Shown: in pieces, positions 26,546 to 37,256 of the stretch | Numbering within the stretch: position 1 is the first letter of the stretch | Layout: every line of letters begins with the position of its first letter | NCBI GenBank assembly: GCA_017437065.1 | Contig: JAFSBX010000050.1 | Coordinates: forward strand, 25,601 to 89,600 | DNA from: Lachnospiraceae bacterium | GTDB taxonomy: Bacteria > Bacillota > Clostridia > Lachnospirales > Lachnospiraceae | Reading direction: 5' to 3' | Length of the DNA: 64,000 bases | The notes under the pieces: generated by a model | Databases searched by the model: none | Seen by the model: the letters and a program-made list of their open reading frames with translations, nothing else | What the model was told of the DNA's origin: nothing | Program-made: the position numbers and the translations under genes

Positions 26546-27817
26546 ATGAAGAAAGAGACAATATGCATTCAGTCAGGATGGAAACCAAAGAATGGAGAAC
26601 CAAGAGTTCTGCCGATTTATCAGAGCACTACTTTTAAATACGAGACTTCTGAGCAGATGGGAAGATTATTTGATTTGGAAGAATCAGGATATTTCTATAC
26701 AAGACTGCAGAATCCGACAAATGATTTTGTAGCACAGAAGATTTGTGAGCTGGAGGGTGGTGTGGCTGCCATGCTGACATCTTCCGGTCAGGCGGCAAAC
26801 TACTATGCCGTATTTAACATTTGTGAATGCGGAGACCATGTAGTGATGTCTTCTACAGTTTATGGCGGTACTTTTAATCTTTTGACTGTAACTATGAAAA
26901 AGATGGGAATTGAGTGTACAGTAGTAGACCCGGATGCTTCTGAGGAAGAACTTTCAAAGGCTTTCAGACCGAATACAAAATGTGTTCTTGCAGAAACAAT
27001 TGCCAATCCTGCATTGGTTGTACTTGATATTGAAAAGTTTGCGCGTCTGGCACATTCACATCAGGTGCCACTTATTGTAGACAATACATTCGCAACACCA
27101 ATCAACTGTAATCCGTTTGAGTGGGGAGCAGATATTGTAACTCATTCTACAACGAAATATATGGATGGTCATGCAATGTGTGTAGGTGGAGCAATTGTTG
27201 ATTCCGGCAACTTTAACTGGGCAGATTACCCGGACAAATTCCCGGGACTTTGTACACCGGATGAATCTTATCATGGTGTTACATATACAGAGAAGTTTGG
27301 AAAGGCTGCATATATTACGAAAGCAACTGTACAGCTGATGAGAGATTTGGGCTCTATTCAGGCACCACAGAATGCGTTCCTGTTAAATATCGGTTTGGAA
27401 ACTTTACCTCTTCGTGTGGAACGTCATTGTTACAATGCACAGAAAGTAGCAGAATTTTTAGAAAGTAATGAAAACGTGGCATGGGTAAACTATCCGGGAT
27501 TAAAGAGCAATAAATATTACGAAACAGCACAGAAGTATATGCCAAACGGAACATGTGGTGTTATTTCCTTCGGTCTTAAAGGCGGAAGACAGGCAGCATC
27601 CGATATGATGGATAAATTGAAACTGGCTGCGATTGTGACACATGTGGCTGATGCAAGAACCTGTGTGCTTCATCCGGCAAGTCATACACACAGACAAATG
27701 AATGATGAACAGTTGAAGGAAGCAGGAGTAGCACCGGATTTAATTCGTCTTTCTGTAGGTATTGAAAATGTTGAGGATATTATTGCAGATTTGAAACAGG
27801 CAATTGAGAATCTGTAA
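26546..27817 (+). CDS. O-acetylhomoserine sulfhydrylase-like PLP enzyme
   Basis: It belongs to the Cys/Met metabolism PLP family and probably makes homocysteine from O-acetylhomoserine and sulfide. The PLP lysine is K204 in HSTTKYMDGH; other motifs are FYTRLQNPTNDFVAQKICELEGG, SSGQAANYY and VDNTFATP. The 423-residue length with the insertion after the Lys (DYPDKFPGL) suits the MetY group better than the shorter cystathionine gamma-synthases. The start is ATG 26546 behind GAGGAGAA; the ATG at 26531 overlaps that site. No SAM or T-box riboswitch is visible, because the gap to yebC is only 25 bases. Substrate is inferred. Confidence 0.88.
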   Translation: MKKETICIQSGWKPKNGEPRVLPIYQSTTFKYETSEQMGRLFDLEESGYFYTRLQNPTNDFVAQKICELEGGVAAMLTSSGQAANYYAVFNICECGDHVVMSSTVYGGTFNLLTVTMKKMGIECTVVDPDASEEELSKAFRPNTKCVLAETIANPALVVLDIEKFARLAHSHQVPLIVDNTFATPINCNPFEWGADIVTHSTTKYMDGHAMCVGGAIVDSGNFNWADYPDKFPGLCTPDESYHGVTYTEKFGKAAYITKATVQLMRDLGSIQAPQNAFLLNIGLETLPLRVERHCYNAQKVAEFLESNENVAWVNYPGLKSNKYYETAQKYMPNGTCGVISFGLKGGRQAASDMMDKLKLAAIVTHVADARTCVLHPASHTHRQMNDEQLKEAGVAPDLIRLSVGIENVEDIIADLKQAIENL

Positions 27818-27860
27818 TGATTGTAAGGATTAACTGTCTGAAGAAAAGGAACAAAGAATC

Positions 27861-29291
27861 ATGATTTCAAAGAAAAATTGGTTTGCCCTAAGTATTTGGG
27901 CAGTTTATTCCATAATGATCTGTATTTTTTTAGCAACATACATTAATGCACAGTGCGTTGTCTTAAAATTTGGAGAGTATGCAACAATTGTTGCGGTATG
28001 CTTAGTGTGTATTAGTATTTTGGGAATATACAGACTGTTTAGTATGCTTTATGAAAAGTGGGGACAAAAATTAAATTCTGTAAGCAACCGTTCCAAAAGC
28101 CTTTTAGAAGTATTTTTTGCGTTGTCTGTGTTTACAGGAGCTATATTGATGCGTGTTTATCAATATGTGCATCATTTTACGGAATGCTATGGTACAATGC
28201 AGTTTTATGAAATGGCGACAGTGACGGAAGGCGGAAGTGTTCCGGCGATTAGTCATGGAGCATCCTATTTGTATACAGGTATGCTTTCAATATTGTTTTC
28301 ATTTTTGGGAAATAAGCAGGCAGCAGGAATTGTAATGCAGCTTGTTTTGCAGCTTGCAGGCATTCTCCTTTTTTATTTTGCGATAAGAAATCTGGTTGGA
28401 AAATTGGAAGCAATGTTTTCCATGGCAGTTTTAGCCTTCTTTTCGGCAATTCTGGATTACGGTTTTACACTGATGCCGGAAAATTTATATTTCTGTATGT
28501 TTACAGGAATACTGTTTTTGATTTCTTTATACAAAAAATATGAGGAGATGGAAGAACATAAGATAACAGTATCGATTCTGTTACTTCTGATGCTTGGCAT
28601 TGGCGCCGGATATATGACGTATCTGGACGTGATAGGAATGCTTCTTTTAGTAGGAATTTGTTTTGTTGTTTTGGCTAAAAAGAGAGACAGAGGAAGAAAC
28701 ATCATATATATCAGTAGTGTATCAGGAATATTTTTGCTGACGCTTTTTATGATGTTCTTTATGGAAGCTGTTTCTGAAAGTACTTCTTTTGTCAATGCAG
28801 TTTATTCATGGTGGAATTTGTATTTTGTAAAATTTTCATGGAATTATATGATTGCAGGACCGGATTTGACATTGGCAGGAAGTCTGTTGGTTTGTACAGG
28901 AGCAGCGTGGTGTATTTTCGGATTTTTAAGAAAAAAAGATGAGAATGGTTGTTTTTATATGTTGTCGTTGATTGTGCTTGCGTTATTCGTTTCTTTTGGA
29001 AGTCAGAATATGAGCTATCAACTACTGGTTACGTCATACTGGTCGGTTCTTGCGGCAATGGGAATCACGTCGGTGACGGCAATGAAAGAGAAGAAGGAAG
29101 AAATGGAAAATAGGAGCATGGAAAATTTAACAGAAAATCCAGAACAAAAACCGGTTCAGTTTATAGAAAATCCATTACCACTTCCGAAAAAACATGTTAA
29201 GAAGACAATGGATTACAAATTTGAGCCGGAAGAACATTTGATGAAATACGATATTGAAGTTAAAGATGATGATGATTTTGATTTGAAGTAA
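27861..29291 (+). CDS. Polytopic membrane protein, possibly glycosyltransferase-like
   Basis: This 476-residue protein has roughly ten to eleven hydrophobic segments between residues 8 and 405, with loops resembling PMT/ArnT-type membrane glycosyltransferases (for example RVYQYVHHFTECYGTMQFYEMA early on). The catalytic DE motif of that fold is not clearly seen, so the family is uncertain. Residues about 415-476 form a charged cytoplasmic tail containing NPLPLPKKHVKKTMDY and an acidic end (DDDDFDLK). I recall similar tails on Lachnospiraceae membrane proteins but cannot confirm it here. It lies between metY and the tepA-ftsK pair. Confidence 0.8.
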   Translation: MISKKNWFALSIWAVYSIMICIFLATYINAQCVVLKFGEYATIVAVCLVCISILGIYRLFSMLYEKWGQKLNSVSNRSKSLLEVFFALSVFTGAILMRVYQYVHHFTECYGTMQFYEMATVTEGGSVPAISHGASYLYTGMLSILFSFLGNKQAAGIVMQLVLQLAGILLFYFAIRNLVGKLEAMFSMAVLAFFSAILDYGFTLMPENLYFCMFTGILFLISLYKKYEEMEEHKITVSILLLLMLGIGAGYMTYLDVIGMLLLVGICFVVLAKKRDRGRNIIYISSVSGIFLLTLFMMFFMEAVSESTSFVNAVYSWWNLYFVKFSWNYMIAGPDLTLAGSLLVCTGAAWCIFGFLRKKDENGCFYMLSLIVLALFVSFGSQNMSYQLLVTSYWSVLAAMGITSVTAMKEKKEEMENRSMENLTENPEQKPVQFIENPLPLPKKHVKKTMDYKFEPEEHLMKYDIEVKDDDDFDLK

Positions 29292-29373
29292 TACTTTTGA
29301 AAAATATGTGCAAGCTAAAAGGGAACCGAAAGGTTTCCTTTAATTTTGTTGAAAGGCAGGTCAAAGTCAGTAG

Positions 29374-30159
29374 ATGGGAAATGGAAAAAATAATAAAGGA
29401 AAAAATGATAAAATAAAGGATAATAAAGGAAGAAATGAAGAAAAGGAAGAAAAATACAAGAAAGAGGAGTCTGTAAAAGACCCTAGAGAGAAAAGAGAGG
29501 AAGAAGAACATAAAGATAAACGTATTGAAGAAACAGGACAGGTTACTTTGGAGAGTGGAGAAGATGGAAAAGCTATCCACTTAATAACGATTATTGGTGA
29601 AATTGAGGGGCATGATGTACTTGGAAGTTCATCCAAGACAACGAAATATGAACATATTTTACCGCAGTTGGCTGCAATTGAAAATAATAAAGAGATTGGT
29701 GGAGTGCTGATTTTGCTGAATACTATGGGTGGTGATGTGGAAGCGGGGCTTGCAATTGCTGAAATGATTGCTTCATTAAGTAAGCCGACGGTATCACTTG
29801 TTTTAGGAGGAAGTCACTCGATTGGTGTGCCGATTGCGGTTAGTACGGATTATTCTTTTATTGTACCTACCGGGACAATGGTAATTCATCCGGTGCGAAT
29901 GAACGGTATGGTAATTGGTGTACAGCAGACTTTTGATTATTTTTTGCAGATACAGAACCGAATTACCGGATTTGTATGTGAACATTGCAGAATTCAGAAA
30001 GAAAGAATCGAGGAATTGATGATGGAAACGAAAATGCTTACAAAGGATGTGGGAACGATACTGGTAGGCGCTGAAACAGTAGAAGAAGGAATTATAGATG
30101 AAGTAGGTGGTATAAAAGAAGCTATGTCACATTTACGATATCTAATGGATGACAACTAA
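29374..30159 (+). CDS. ClpP-fold membrane-associated serine protease, TepA-like
   Basis: A 261-residue ClpP/crotonase-fold protease. Residues 1-55 are an unusual Lys/Glu-rich low-complexity head; the domain (about 65-255) has the nucleophile Ser149 in GGSHSIGVP and the likely catalytic His172 in MVIHPVRM. In B. subtilis tepA (ymfB) stands just before spoIIIE; here a FtsK/SpoIIIE gene follows directly, which supports the assignment. TepA was linked to protein export and spore SASP turnover. The site before the ATG (AAAGGCAGG) is distant, so initiation may be weak. Confidence 0.87.
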   Translation: MGNGKNNKGKNDKIKDNKGRNEEKEEKYKKEESVKDPREKREEEEHKDKRIEETGQVTLESGEDGKAIHLITIIGEIEGHDVLGSSSKTTKYEHILPQLAAIENNKEIGGVLILLNTMGGDVEAGLAIAEMIASLSKPTVSLVLGGSHSIGVPIAVSTDYSFIVPTGTMVIHPVRMNGMVIGVQQTFDYFLQIQNRITGFVCEHCRIQKERIEELMMETKMLTKDVGTILVGAETVEEGIIDEVGGIKEAMSHLRYLMDDN

Positions 30160-30245
30160 AAAAATTTTTGTTATACTATTTAAGCTAGAATGAAGATTTT
30201 GGCGTTTGAGATAAAAACGTAAAGGTAGAAGTGAGGTTAGTTTGT

Positions 30246-33044
30246 ATGGCAGCTGGTACAGGCAGCAGAACAAATAGTAGTAAAAAAATATCTTCTGCAA
30301 AAACCGGAACGAGTAAAAAAACAAGTACAGGAAAAAGAACATCTACAAATGCAAGAAGCAGAAAAAAGGCCGCAGATCCTATGGATAGTGCCATTTTGTA
30401 TGATGTTTTGATGATTGGTTTATTTGCAGTGGCAGTGATTTTGTTTTTATGTAATTTCGGAATTATAGGAACAGCAGGAAATGCGATAAGTGGAGTGATG
30501 TTTGGACTTTTTGGATTACTTGCTTATGTGGCACCGATTATTTTATTTCTTGCCATTGCCTTTGGAACGATTAATCAGGGAAGTATGATTGCAAGAAGAA
30601 AGCTGATAGCCGGTGCGGTATTAGTAATGCTTCTGGGAATCATGTTTGAGTTATTTGCAGGTAATTTAAAGGAAGATGCTGCTTATAGTATAAGTCAGAT
30701 TTATGGCAGATGTAGGGATGAACGGAGCGGTGGAGGTGCTTTATTCGGAAGTGTGGCGTATTTTCTCTATCATTTCTTATCTACGGTAGGTACGATTCTG
30801 GTGGTGATTGTAGTAGGAATTATCTGCATGGTAATCATTACAGAGAAGACTTTTGTAGACAGTGTGGTAAGCGGAAGTCACAGGGTAATGGAGATGTCAA
30901 GGGATGATGCAGAACGCAGAAGAGAACGTGCAATAGCAAGAAGAGAAGAAATGGAGCGCAGGCGGGAAGAAGCCGCACAACAGAGAAAATTAAGAGAAGA
31001 AGAAAGAGAAAACGAGAAAATATTAAGAATGGATAAAAAAGTGTCCGGTGTTATGCTGGATACAGCCTTGAAGGAAAATCATGAAGAAGATGGCAGGGAT
31101 GATATCCATGAAATTATGATAGACAGTCTGAATGATATACCGGTACAGAGTATTGAAAGAGAGGTAGAGAGAACGGATAATTTTATTCCGATGCCTGATT
31201 TTGAAAAAATCAATATTCGTACAGCCCATCAGGTAACTTTAAATGAAAATTATGAAGAAGAGCAGTATTCTGAGTGGGACGAACCGGTGCAATTTTCGGA
31301 GAGTTCTTATGAAGAGATTGATGGCAGTTATAACAGTGAAAGTAATTCTTATGAAGAGACATATTATGAGAGCGATGTTTCATATGAAGAAGATAGCTTC
31401 AATGAATCTGATACTGTGCGGTCGAGAGCCGATGCAAGAGAACATGTATCACCTGTAAGTTCGGCAGGCAGACCACGTCCGGTAGCAAAACCGGCAGAAA
31501 AGAGAACAGAAAACGGTGTGGAAAATGCACAGCTTGTTTCTGATATAGCGGAAGCAAAACAGAACATGCCTAAAAAATACATTTTCCCGCCGCTTTCCAG
31601 ATTGCAAAAAGGTGCCGGAAAGACAGGGGATTCCATGAACACGCTACGGGAAACAGCAACGAGATTGCAGCAGACCTTGAATACTTTCGGTGTACGTGTT
31701 ACGATAACGGATATCAGTCAGGGACCGTCTGTTACCCGTTATGAGCTTCAGCCGGATCAGGGGGTGAAGGTGAGTAAAATTGTGGGACTTGCTGATGATA
31801 TTAAATTAAACCTTGCAGCAACGGATATCCGAATTGAAGCACCGATTCCGGGAAAAGCAGCTGTGGGAATCGAAGTTCCTAACAAAGAAAACAGTATGGT
31901 TGCACTCAGGGATTTATTTGAATCTAAAGAATTTAAAGAATTTCCTTCCAATATTGCTTTTGCAGTAGGTAAGGATATTGCCGGAAAGGTAATTGTTACA
32001 GATATTGCTAAAATGCCCCATATGCTGATTGCAGGTTCTACCGGTTCCGGTAAATCCGTATGTATTAATACGTTGATTATGAGTATTTTGTACAAAGCAC
32101 ATCCGGATGATGTAAAATTAATCATGGTGGATCCTAAGGTAGTGGAACTTAGTGTTTATAACGGTATTCCGCATCTGATGATTCCGGTCGTGACAGACCC
32201 GAAAAAGGCGGCAGCAGCACTTCAGTGGGCAGTGGCAGAAATGACAGACCGATATAAAAAGTTTGCTGATTACAATGTCCGTGATTTAAAAGGGTATAAT
32301 CAGAAAGTGGAAGGCTTGCGGAACGGTGGAGATGCAGAAGCACCGGCGAAGCTGCCGCAGATTGTCATTATCGTAGACGAGCTTGCGGATCTTATGATGG
32401 TAGCGGCGGGCGAAGTGGAAGAAGCCATCTGTCGTCTGGCACAGCTGGCAAGGGCCTGTGGAATCCATTTGATTATTGCAACACAGAGACCTTCCGTAGA
32501 CGTTATCACCGGATTGATTAAGGCTAATATGCCAAGCCGTGTAGCATTTGCCGTATCCAGTGGTACTGATTCCAGAACAATTCTGGATATGAATGGTGCG
32601 GAGAAGCTGTTAGGAAAAGGAGATATGCTCTTTTATCCGCAAGGCTATCCGAAACCGGCGCGTATACAGGGAGCTTTTGTATCGGATAAAGAGGTTTCCG
32701 ATGTTGTGGATTTCCTGAAAAATCAGATACTTGGAAATACATATAATGAAGATATAGAAGAAAAAATTCAGAATATAGGTAGTTCTGCGGGTGCCGGAAG
32801 TTCCGGTGGCGGTGGTGCAGAGCGTGATCAGTATTTTGAAGAGGCAGCAAAATTTATTATTGATAAAGATAAAGCCTCTATCGGAATGCTTCAAAGAGTA
32901 TTTAAAATTGGTTTTAACCGTGCGGCACGAATTATGGATCAGCTTTGTGATGCAGGAGTGGTCGGTGAGGAAGAAGGAACGAAACCAAGAAAAGTATTGA
33001 TGAGCATGGAACAGTTTGAACAATACATGGAAGAATATTATTAG
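30246..33044 (+). CDS. DNA translocase FtsK/SpoIIIE
   Basis: It pumps chromosomal DNA through the division or sporulation septum. The 932-residue protein has a basic Ser/Thr/Lys head (1-40), four membrane segments (about 50-210), a charged Arg/Glu linker and acidic low-complexity linker (about 225-420). The motor domain follows, with Walker A GSTGSGKS (near 597), Walker B IVIIVDELADLMM and a C-terminal gamma winged helix (about 860-932, KASIGMLQRVFKIGFNRAARIMD) that reads oriented DNA motifs. The ATG at 30246 follows GTGAGG; an in-frame GTG at 30231 would lie inside that site. Confidence 0.95.
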   Translation: MAAGTGSRTNSSKKISSAKTGTSKKTSTGKRTSTNARSRKKAADPMDSAILYDVLMIGLFAVAVILFLCNFGIIGTAGNAISGVMFGLFGLLAYVAPIILFLAIAFGTINQGSMIARRKLIAGAVLVMLLGIMFELFAGNLKEDAAYSISQIYGRCRDERSGGGALFGSVAYFLYHFLSTVGTILVVIVVGIICMVIITEKTFVDSVVSGSHRVMEMSRDDAERRRERAIARREEMERRREEAAQQRKLREEERENEKILRMDKKVSGVMLDTALKENHEEDGRDDIHEIMIDSLNDIPVQSIEREVERTDNFIPMPDFEKINIRTAHQVTLNENYEEEQYSEWDEPVQFSESSYEEIDGSYNSESNSYEETYYESDVSYEEDSFNESDTVRSRADAREHVSPVSSAGRPRPVAKPAEKRTENGVENAQLVSDIAEAKQNMPKKYIFPPLSRLQKGAGKTGDSMNTLRETATRLQQTLNTFGVRVTITDISQGPSVTRYELQPDQGVKVSKIVGLADDIKLNLAATDIRIEAPIPGKAAVGIEVPNKENSMVALRDLFESKEFKEFPSNIAFAVGKDIAGKVIVTDIAKMPHMLIAGSTGSGKSVCINTLIMSILYKAHPDDVKLIMVDPKVVELSVYNGIPHLMIPVVTDPKKAAAALQWAVAEMTDRYKKFADYNVRDLKGYNQKVEGLRNGGDAEAPAKLPQIVIIVDELADLMMVAAGEVEEAICRLAQLARACGIHLIIATQRPSVDVITGLIKANMPSRVAFAVSSGTDSRTILDMNGAEKLLGKGDMLFYPQGYPKPARIQGAFVSDKEVSDVVDFLKNQILGNTYNEDIEEKIQNIGSSAGAGSSGGGGAERDQYFEEAAKFIIDKDKASIGMLQRVFKIGFNRAARIMDQLCDAGVVGEEEGTKPRKVLMSMEQFEQYMEEYY

Positions 33045-33140
33045 AACAAATCAAAATTTTATAATTTGAAATACTACACACGGCGAATTTGTGTCAGAGA
33101 TTCAGATTTGCGGATTAAGAGAAAGGAAAGGTTATTCACT

Positions 33141-34811
33141 ATGAAAACAGATATTCAAATTGCACAGGAAGCAGTAATGGAGCCAATTACAGAGGTGGCA
33201 GCAAAGCTTGATATTACAGCAGATGAGTTAGAATTATATGGAAAATACAAAGCCAAAATTTCAGACGAGTATATGAAACGTATTGAAAAGAATCCGGATG
33301 GAAAATTAATTTTGGTTACAGCAATCAATCCTACACCGGCAGGAGAAGGAAAGACTACGACAAGTGTTGGTTTAGGTCAGGCATTCGGCAAACTTGGAAA
33401 AAAAGCAATCATTGCTTTAAGAGAGCCTTCTTTAGGACCATGTTTTGGTATTAAAGGTGGTGCAGCAGGTGGCGGATATGCGCAGGTAGTTCCGATGGAG
33501 GATTTGAATCTTCATTTTACGGGAGACTTTCATGCAATTACATCTGCGAATAACCTGTTAGCAGCATTACTTGATAATCATATTCAGCAGGGAAATGAAC
33601 TGGGAATCGACACAAGACAGGTTGTTTGGAAACGTTGCCTTGATATGAACGACAGAGTACTTCGTAATATTGTAGTAGGTCTTGGAAATAAATTGGATGG
33701 TACCGTAAGAGAAGACCATTTTGTTATTACAGTTGCGTCTGAAATTATGGCAGTATTATGTCTTGCAGCAGATATGGAAGACTTGAAAAAGAGACTTGGA
33801 CGTATGGTAATTGCCTACAATTTTGCAGGCGAACCGGTGACTGCTGCCGATTTAAATGCAGTCGGTTCTATGGCAGCACTTTTAAAGGATGCTTTAAAAC
33901 CGAACTTAATTCAGACCTTAGAACACACACCGGCATTAGTGCATGGAGGTCCTTTCGCTAATATTGCACATGGATGTAACTCTGTAAGAGCTACTAAAAC
34001 AGCATTAAAAATGGCTGATTACTGTATTACAGAAGCGGGATTCGGTGCAGATTTAGGTGCAGAGAAATTCTTTGATATTAAATGCCGTATGGCAGGTTTA
34101 AAACCGGATGCAGTAGTACTTGTTGCAACGGTACGTGCGTTAAAATACAACGGTGGTGTGGCAAAGGCAGATTTAAATACAGAAAATCTGGATGCACTGA
34201 AAAAAGGTATTGTAAACTTAGAGAAACATATTGAGAATTTACATAAATATAAAGTTCCGGTAGTAGTAACATTAAATTCTTTCATTACAGATACAGAGGC
34301 AGAAATTGCATATGTAAAACAGTTCTGTGAAGACAGAAACTGTGAATTTGCTATTTCCGAAGTTTGGGAAAAAGGCGGAGACGGCGGTATTGAGCTTGCA
34401 CAGAAGGTTTTAAATACTTTGGAAACAAAGAAGAGTGATTTTGAAGTTCTTTACGATGATTCTCTTTCCTTGAAAGAAAAAATCGAAGCAGTTGCGAGAG
34501 AAATTTATGGTGCAGATAAAGTTTCTTATGTAGGAAATGCTTCCAAACAGCTTCAGAAATTAGAGGATTTAGGATTTGGAAACATGCCTGTATGTATGGC
34601 AAAAACACAGTATTCTTTATCTGACGATCCGACACTTTTAGGTCGTCCTGAGAATTTTGAAGTAACTGTTCGTGAAGCTTACGTTTCCGCAGGTGCAGGT
34701 TTTGTTGTTGTATTAACAGGTGCAGTTATGACTATGCCGGGACTTCCGAAACAGCCTGCTGCCAATAATATTGATGTAAATGACGAGGGAGTTATTACAG
34801 GTCTGTTCTAA
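33141..34811 (+). CDS. fhs: Formate-tetrahydrofolate ligase
   Basis: This enzyme makes 10-formyl-THF from formate, THF and ATP; it is the entry to one-carbon metabolism and, in acetogens, the methyl branch of the Wood-Ljungdahl pathway. The 556-residue length is typical. Motifs: P-loop [14 protein letters not shown] near residue 63, [22 protein letters not shown]-like block, and the C-terminal [17 protein letters not shown] 33141 has GAAAGGAAAGG. The in-frame TTG at 33066 would add residues unlike the family. The 96-base leader shows no THF riboswitch that I recognise. Carbon-fixation use cannot be told from this window. Confidence 0.96.
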   Translation: MKTDIQIAQEAVMEPITEVAAKLDITADELELYGKYKAKISDEYMKRIEKNPDGKLILVTAINPTPAGEGKTTTSVGLGQAFGKLGKKAIIALREPSLGPCFGIKGGAAGGGYAQVVPMEDLNLHFTGDFHAITSANNLLAALLDNHIQQGNELGIDTRQVVWKRCLDMNDRVLRNIVVGLGNKLDGTVREDHFVITVASEIMAVLCLAADMEDLKKRLGRMVIAYNFAGEPVTAADLNAVGSMAALLKDALKPNLIQTLEHTPALVHGGPFANIAHGCNSVRATKTALKMADYCITEAGFGADLGAEKFFDIKCRMAGLKPDAVVLVATVRALKYNGGVAKADLNTENLDALKKGIVNLEKHIENLHKYKVPVVVTLNSFITDTEAEIAYVKQFCEDRNCEFAISEVWEKGGDGGIELAQKVLNTLETKKSDFEVLYDDSLSLKEKIEAVAREIYGADKVSYVGNASKQLQKLEDLGFGNMPVCMAKTQYSLSDDPTLLGRPENFEVTVREAYVSAGAGFVVVLTGAVMTMPGLPKQPAANNIDVNDEGVITGLF

Positions 34812-34889
34812 ACAGAGAAAATCTGTATAAGGGAAAAGACAGTTTGGGTAAGTTTAGCAGTTTACAGTAAAAAAGAAAGGGTTAGAATT

Positions 34890-35729
34890 ATGGCACAGCT
34901 TATCGATGGAAAATTAATTTCCACTCAAATTAAAGATGAATTAAAAGAAAAAGTAGCAAAAATGAAAGCAGAAGGCACAGAAGTGTGCCTTGCGGTAATT
35001 CAGGTTGGAAATGATCCGGCATCTTCCGTATATGTAAATAATAAGAAAAAAGCATGTGAGTATATCGGAATTAATTCTTTGGCATATGAACTTCCGGAAA
35101 GCACGACGGAAGAAGAACTTCTTGACTTAATCGGAGAATTAAATGAAAGAGCTGATGTAAACGGCATTTTAGTGCAGCTTCCGGTGCCGAAGCACATTGA
35201 TGAAGATAAAATTATTAAAGCAATTTCGCCGAAAAAGGATGTGGATGGTTTTCATCCGCAAAGTGTAGGTGCGCTTTGCATCGGACAGCCGGGTTTTGTG
35301 TCATGTACACCGGCAGGAATTATTCAGCTGTTAAAGCGAAGCGGTATTGAAATTGAAGGTAAAGAATGTGTGGTAGTAGGAAGAAGCAATATTGTAGGAA
35401 AACCGATGTCACTTTTACTTTTACGTGAAAACGGAACAGTTACCGTGGCACATTCCAGAACGAAAGATTTAAAAGAAATTTGCAAACGCGCGGATATTTT
35501 AGTAGTTGCAATTGGCAAACCTAAATTTATTACAGAAGAATATGTGAAAGAAGGCGCAGTTGTAATTGATGTAGGAATTCACAGAAATGCAGATAATAAA
35601 CTGTGCGGAGATGTTGATTTTGAAGCAGTGGAACCACATTGCAGTGCCATTACACCGGTTCCGGGTGGAGTAGGTCCGATGACTATTGCCATGCTTATGA
35701 ATAACTGTGTAGAATCAGTGGAAATGTAG
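34890..35729 (+). CDS. folD: Methylene-THF dehydrogenase / methenyl-THF cyclohydrolase
   Basis: FolD interconverts 5,10-methylene-, methenyl- and 10-formyl-THF, directly downstream of Fhs in the pathway and in the DNA. The 279-residue protein shows the active-site Lys/Tyr motif (SSVYVNNKKKACEYIGI), GILVQLPVPKHID, the NADP fold VVGRSNIVGKPMSLLL and PVPGGVGPMTIAML. The spacing of 78 bases from fhs and an AAAGAAAGGG site suggest shared transcription. Confidence 0.96.
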   Translation: MAQLIDGKLISTQIKDELKEKVAKMKAEGTEVCLAVIQVGNDPASSVYVNNKKKACEYIGINSLAYELPESTTEEELLDLIGELNERADVNGILVQLPVPKHIDEDKIIKAISPKKDVDGFHPQSVGALCIGQPGFVSCTPAGIIQLLKRSGIEIEGKECVVVGRSNIVGKPMSLLLLRENGTVTVAHSRTKDLKEICKRADILVVAIGKPKFITEEYVKEGAVVIDVGIHRNADNKLCGDVDFEAVEPHCSAITPVPGGVGPMTIAMLMNNCVESVEM

Positions 35730-35745
35730 AAAGGTTGTTTCACAC

Positions 35746-37230
35746 ATGAGATGTCCGAAATGTGGATTTGAAATGCAGGAAGGGCAATTGTATTGCGAAC
35801 ACTGCGGAATGGAAATACAAATTGTGCCGGATTTTGAGCCGGAGATTGAAAACAGCATATCGGAAACCTTAAATACACTGGCAGAAGAATTGACACAAAC
35901 AGAAAAAGAGGGAGCAGATTCGAAAGAAACAGACGATAAAGATCAAGCTGATGATTTTATTGGCGAAGATGCACATTTGTTTGATAAGATTCTGTCAAAC
36001 AAGAAAATCTTTTTCGGAATTACCATGGGAATGACTGTTGTTGTTATTGCATTATTTTTGGTTGTCTTTTTCATTTATCAGCATAATTCGAAAGGCTATC
36101 AAATGAGTCGGGCAATTAATTATGCGGATAAGGGACGCTATGAAGAAGCTATAGAATGTTTGAAATTTGCTGAAAATATTGATGAAACGGATGCGGATAT
36201 TTATTTTCTGATGGCAGATTATTATTATCTGATGGAAAGAGAAAATGATGCCATAATTACTTTGAAAAATGTGGCAATGACGCCCGGATTTCCCGAAGAA
36301 GATGTGGAAAATGCATATGGAAAGATTATTAGCATCTATAAGAAACATGAAGATTATCAGTCAATTAATGATTTGCTTCTTGCGTGTACCAATCAGGATG
36401 TGATTTATTCTTATCAGAGTTATATGGCATATCCACCGGATTTCAGCTATATAGAAGGAACTTATCAGGAAATTGTACCGTTGAAATTGAGTAGTAATAC
36501 TTCGGGAAAAGTTTATTATACCATGGACGGTAGTGTGCCAAATGAAAAAAGTGCGGTTTACACAACACCGATTTTTTTGGAGACAGGTACATATGAAATC
36601 AGTGCATTTTTTGTAAATGATTACGGAATAAAGAGCGAAGTGGTAACCCAAACGTATGTGATAGAACTCAGTGTGCCGAAAGCACCGGAAATTAGTGCAT
36701 ACAGCGGTGAATATACGGAGCCTTCCCTGATAGAAGTAATCGTGCCGGAAGGATGTCAGGTTTATTATACCAGAGATGGAAGTGAGCCGACCAGTGACAG
36801 TGCTCAGTATACGGAACCGATTTCCATGCCGATAGGAAATTCTGTGTTTAAATTTGTTTCTTATAGTGAAGAAGGTGTGGCGGGAGAAATTGTTACCCGT
36901 ACATATGAATTGAAGCTGAATGCACAGTATTCTGTTAATGATGCTTTAAGTGTATTGTCAGTTTCTTTGGTAAAACAAGGATATATATTGGATCTGTATG
37001 GCAACAAAGAAGGCATACAGGGACGTTATATTTATAAATTAGGTTCTGTGAACCGGATTGGTGACGGTCAGGATTATTATTTTATTTATGAGTATTATGA
37101 AGACTTGGCAGGAAATCAGTCAAGAACAGGAAGGATATTTGGTGTAAATATAGCCACGGGAGTTTGTGGAGACATTGGACTGGATCAGCAGTGGAACTAT
37201 TATTTTGCACCATTTCCGCAAGACGAATAA
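35746..37230 (+). CDS. Zinc-ribbon membrane protein with TPR and chitobiase-type repeats
   Basis: A 494-residue protein of unknown function. It begins with a C4 zinc ribbon (CPKC, CEHC; residues 3-24), an acidic linker, and one membrane segment (about 88-112). TPR-like helices follow (about 120-220, MSRAINYADKGRYEEAIECLKFA). Two copies of the chitobiase/beta-hexosaminidase C-terminal-type repeat come near 248-300 and 332-382 (VYYTMDGSVPNEKSAVY and VYYTRDGSEPTSDSAQY). A roughly 100-residue C-terminal domain is not recognised. The head should be cytoplasmic and the repeats extracellular. It sits between folD and nfnA but shares no obvious pathway with them. Confidence 0.85.
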   Translation: MRCPKCGFEMQEGQLYCEHCGMEIQIVPDFEPEIENSISETLNTLAEELTQTEKEGADSKETDDKDQADDFIGEDAHLFDKILSNKKIFFGITMGMTVVVIALFLVVFFIYQHNSKGYQMSRAINYADKGRYEEAIECLKFAENIDETDADIYFLMADYYYLMERENDAIITLKNVAMTPGFPEEDVENAYGKIISIYKKHEDYQSINDLLLACTNQDVIYSYQSYMAYPPDFSYIEGTYQEIVPLKLSSNTSGKVYYTMDGSVPNEKSAVYTTPIFLETGTYEISAFFVNDYGIKSEVVTQTYVIELSVPKAPEISAYSGEYTEPSLIEVIVPEGCQVYYTRDGSEPTSDSAQYTEPISMPIGNSVFKFVSYSEEGVAGEIVTRTYELKLNAQYSVNDALSVLSVSLVKQGYILDLYGNKEGIQGRYIYKLGSVNRIGDGQDYYFIYEYYEDLAGNQSRTGRIFGVNIATGVCGDIGLDQQWNYYFAPFPQDE

Positions 37231-37256
37231 CCTTTATGAAAAAAATATTGCGTTTT

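Noticed and set aside
33045-33140. A THF or other riboswitch before fhs
   Set aside because: The 96-base leader has only a short ACAC/GTGT-type pairing and none of the conserved core I know.
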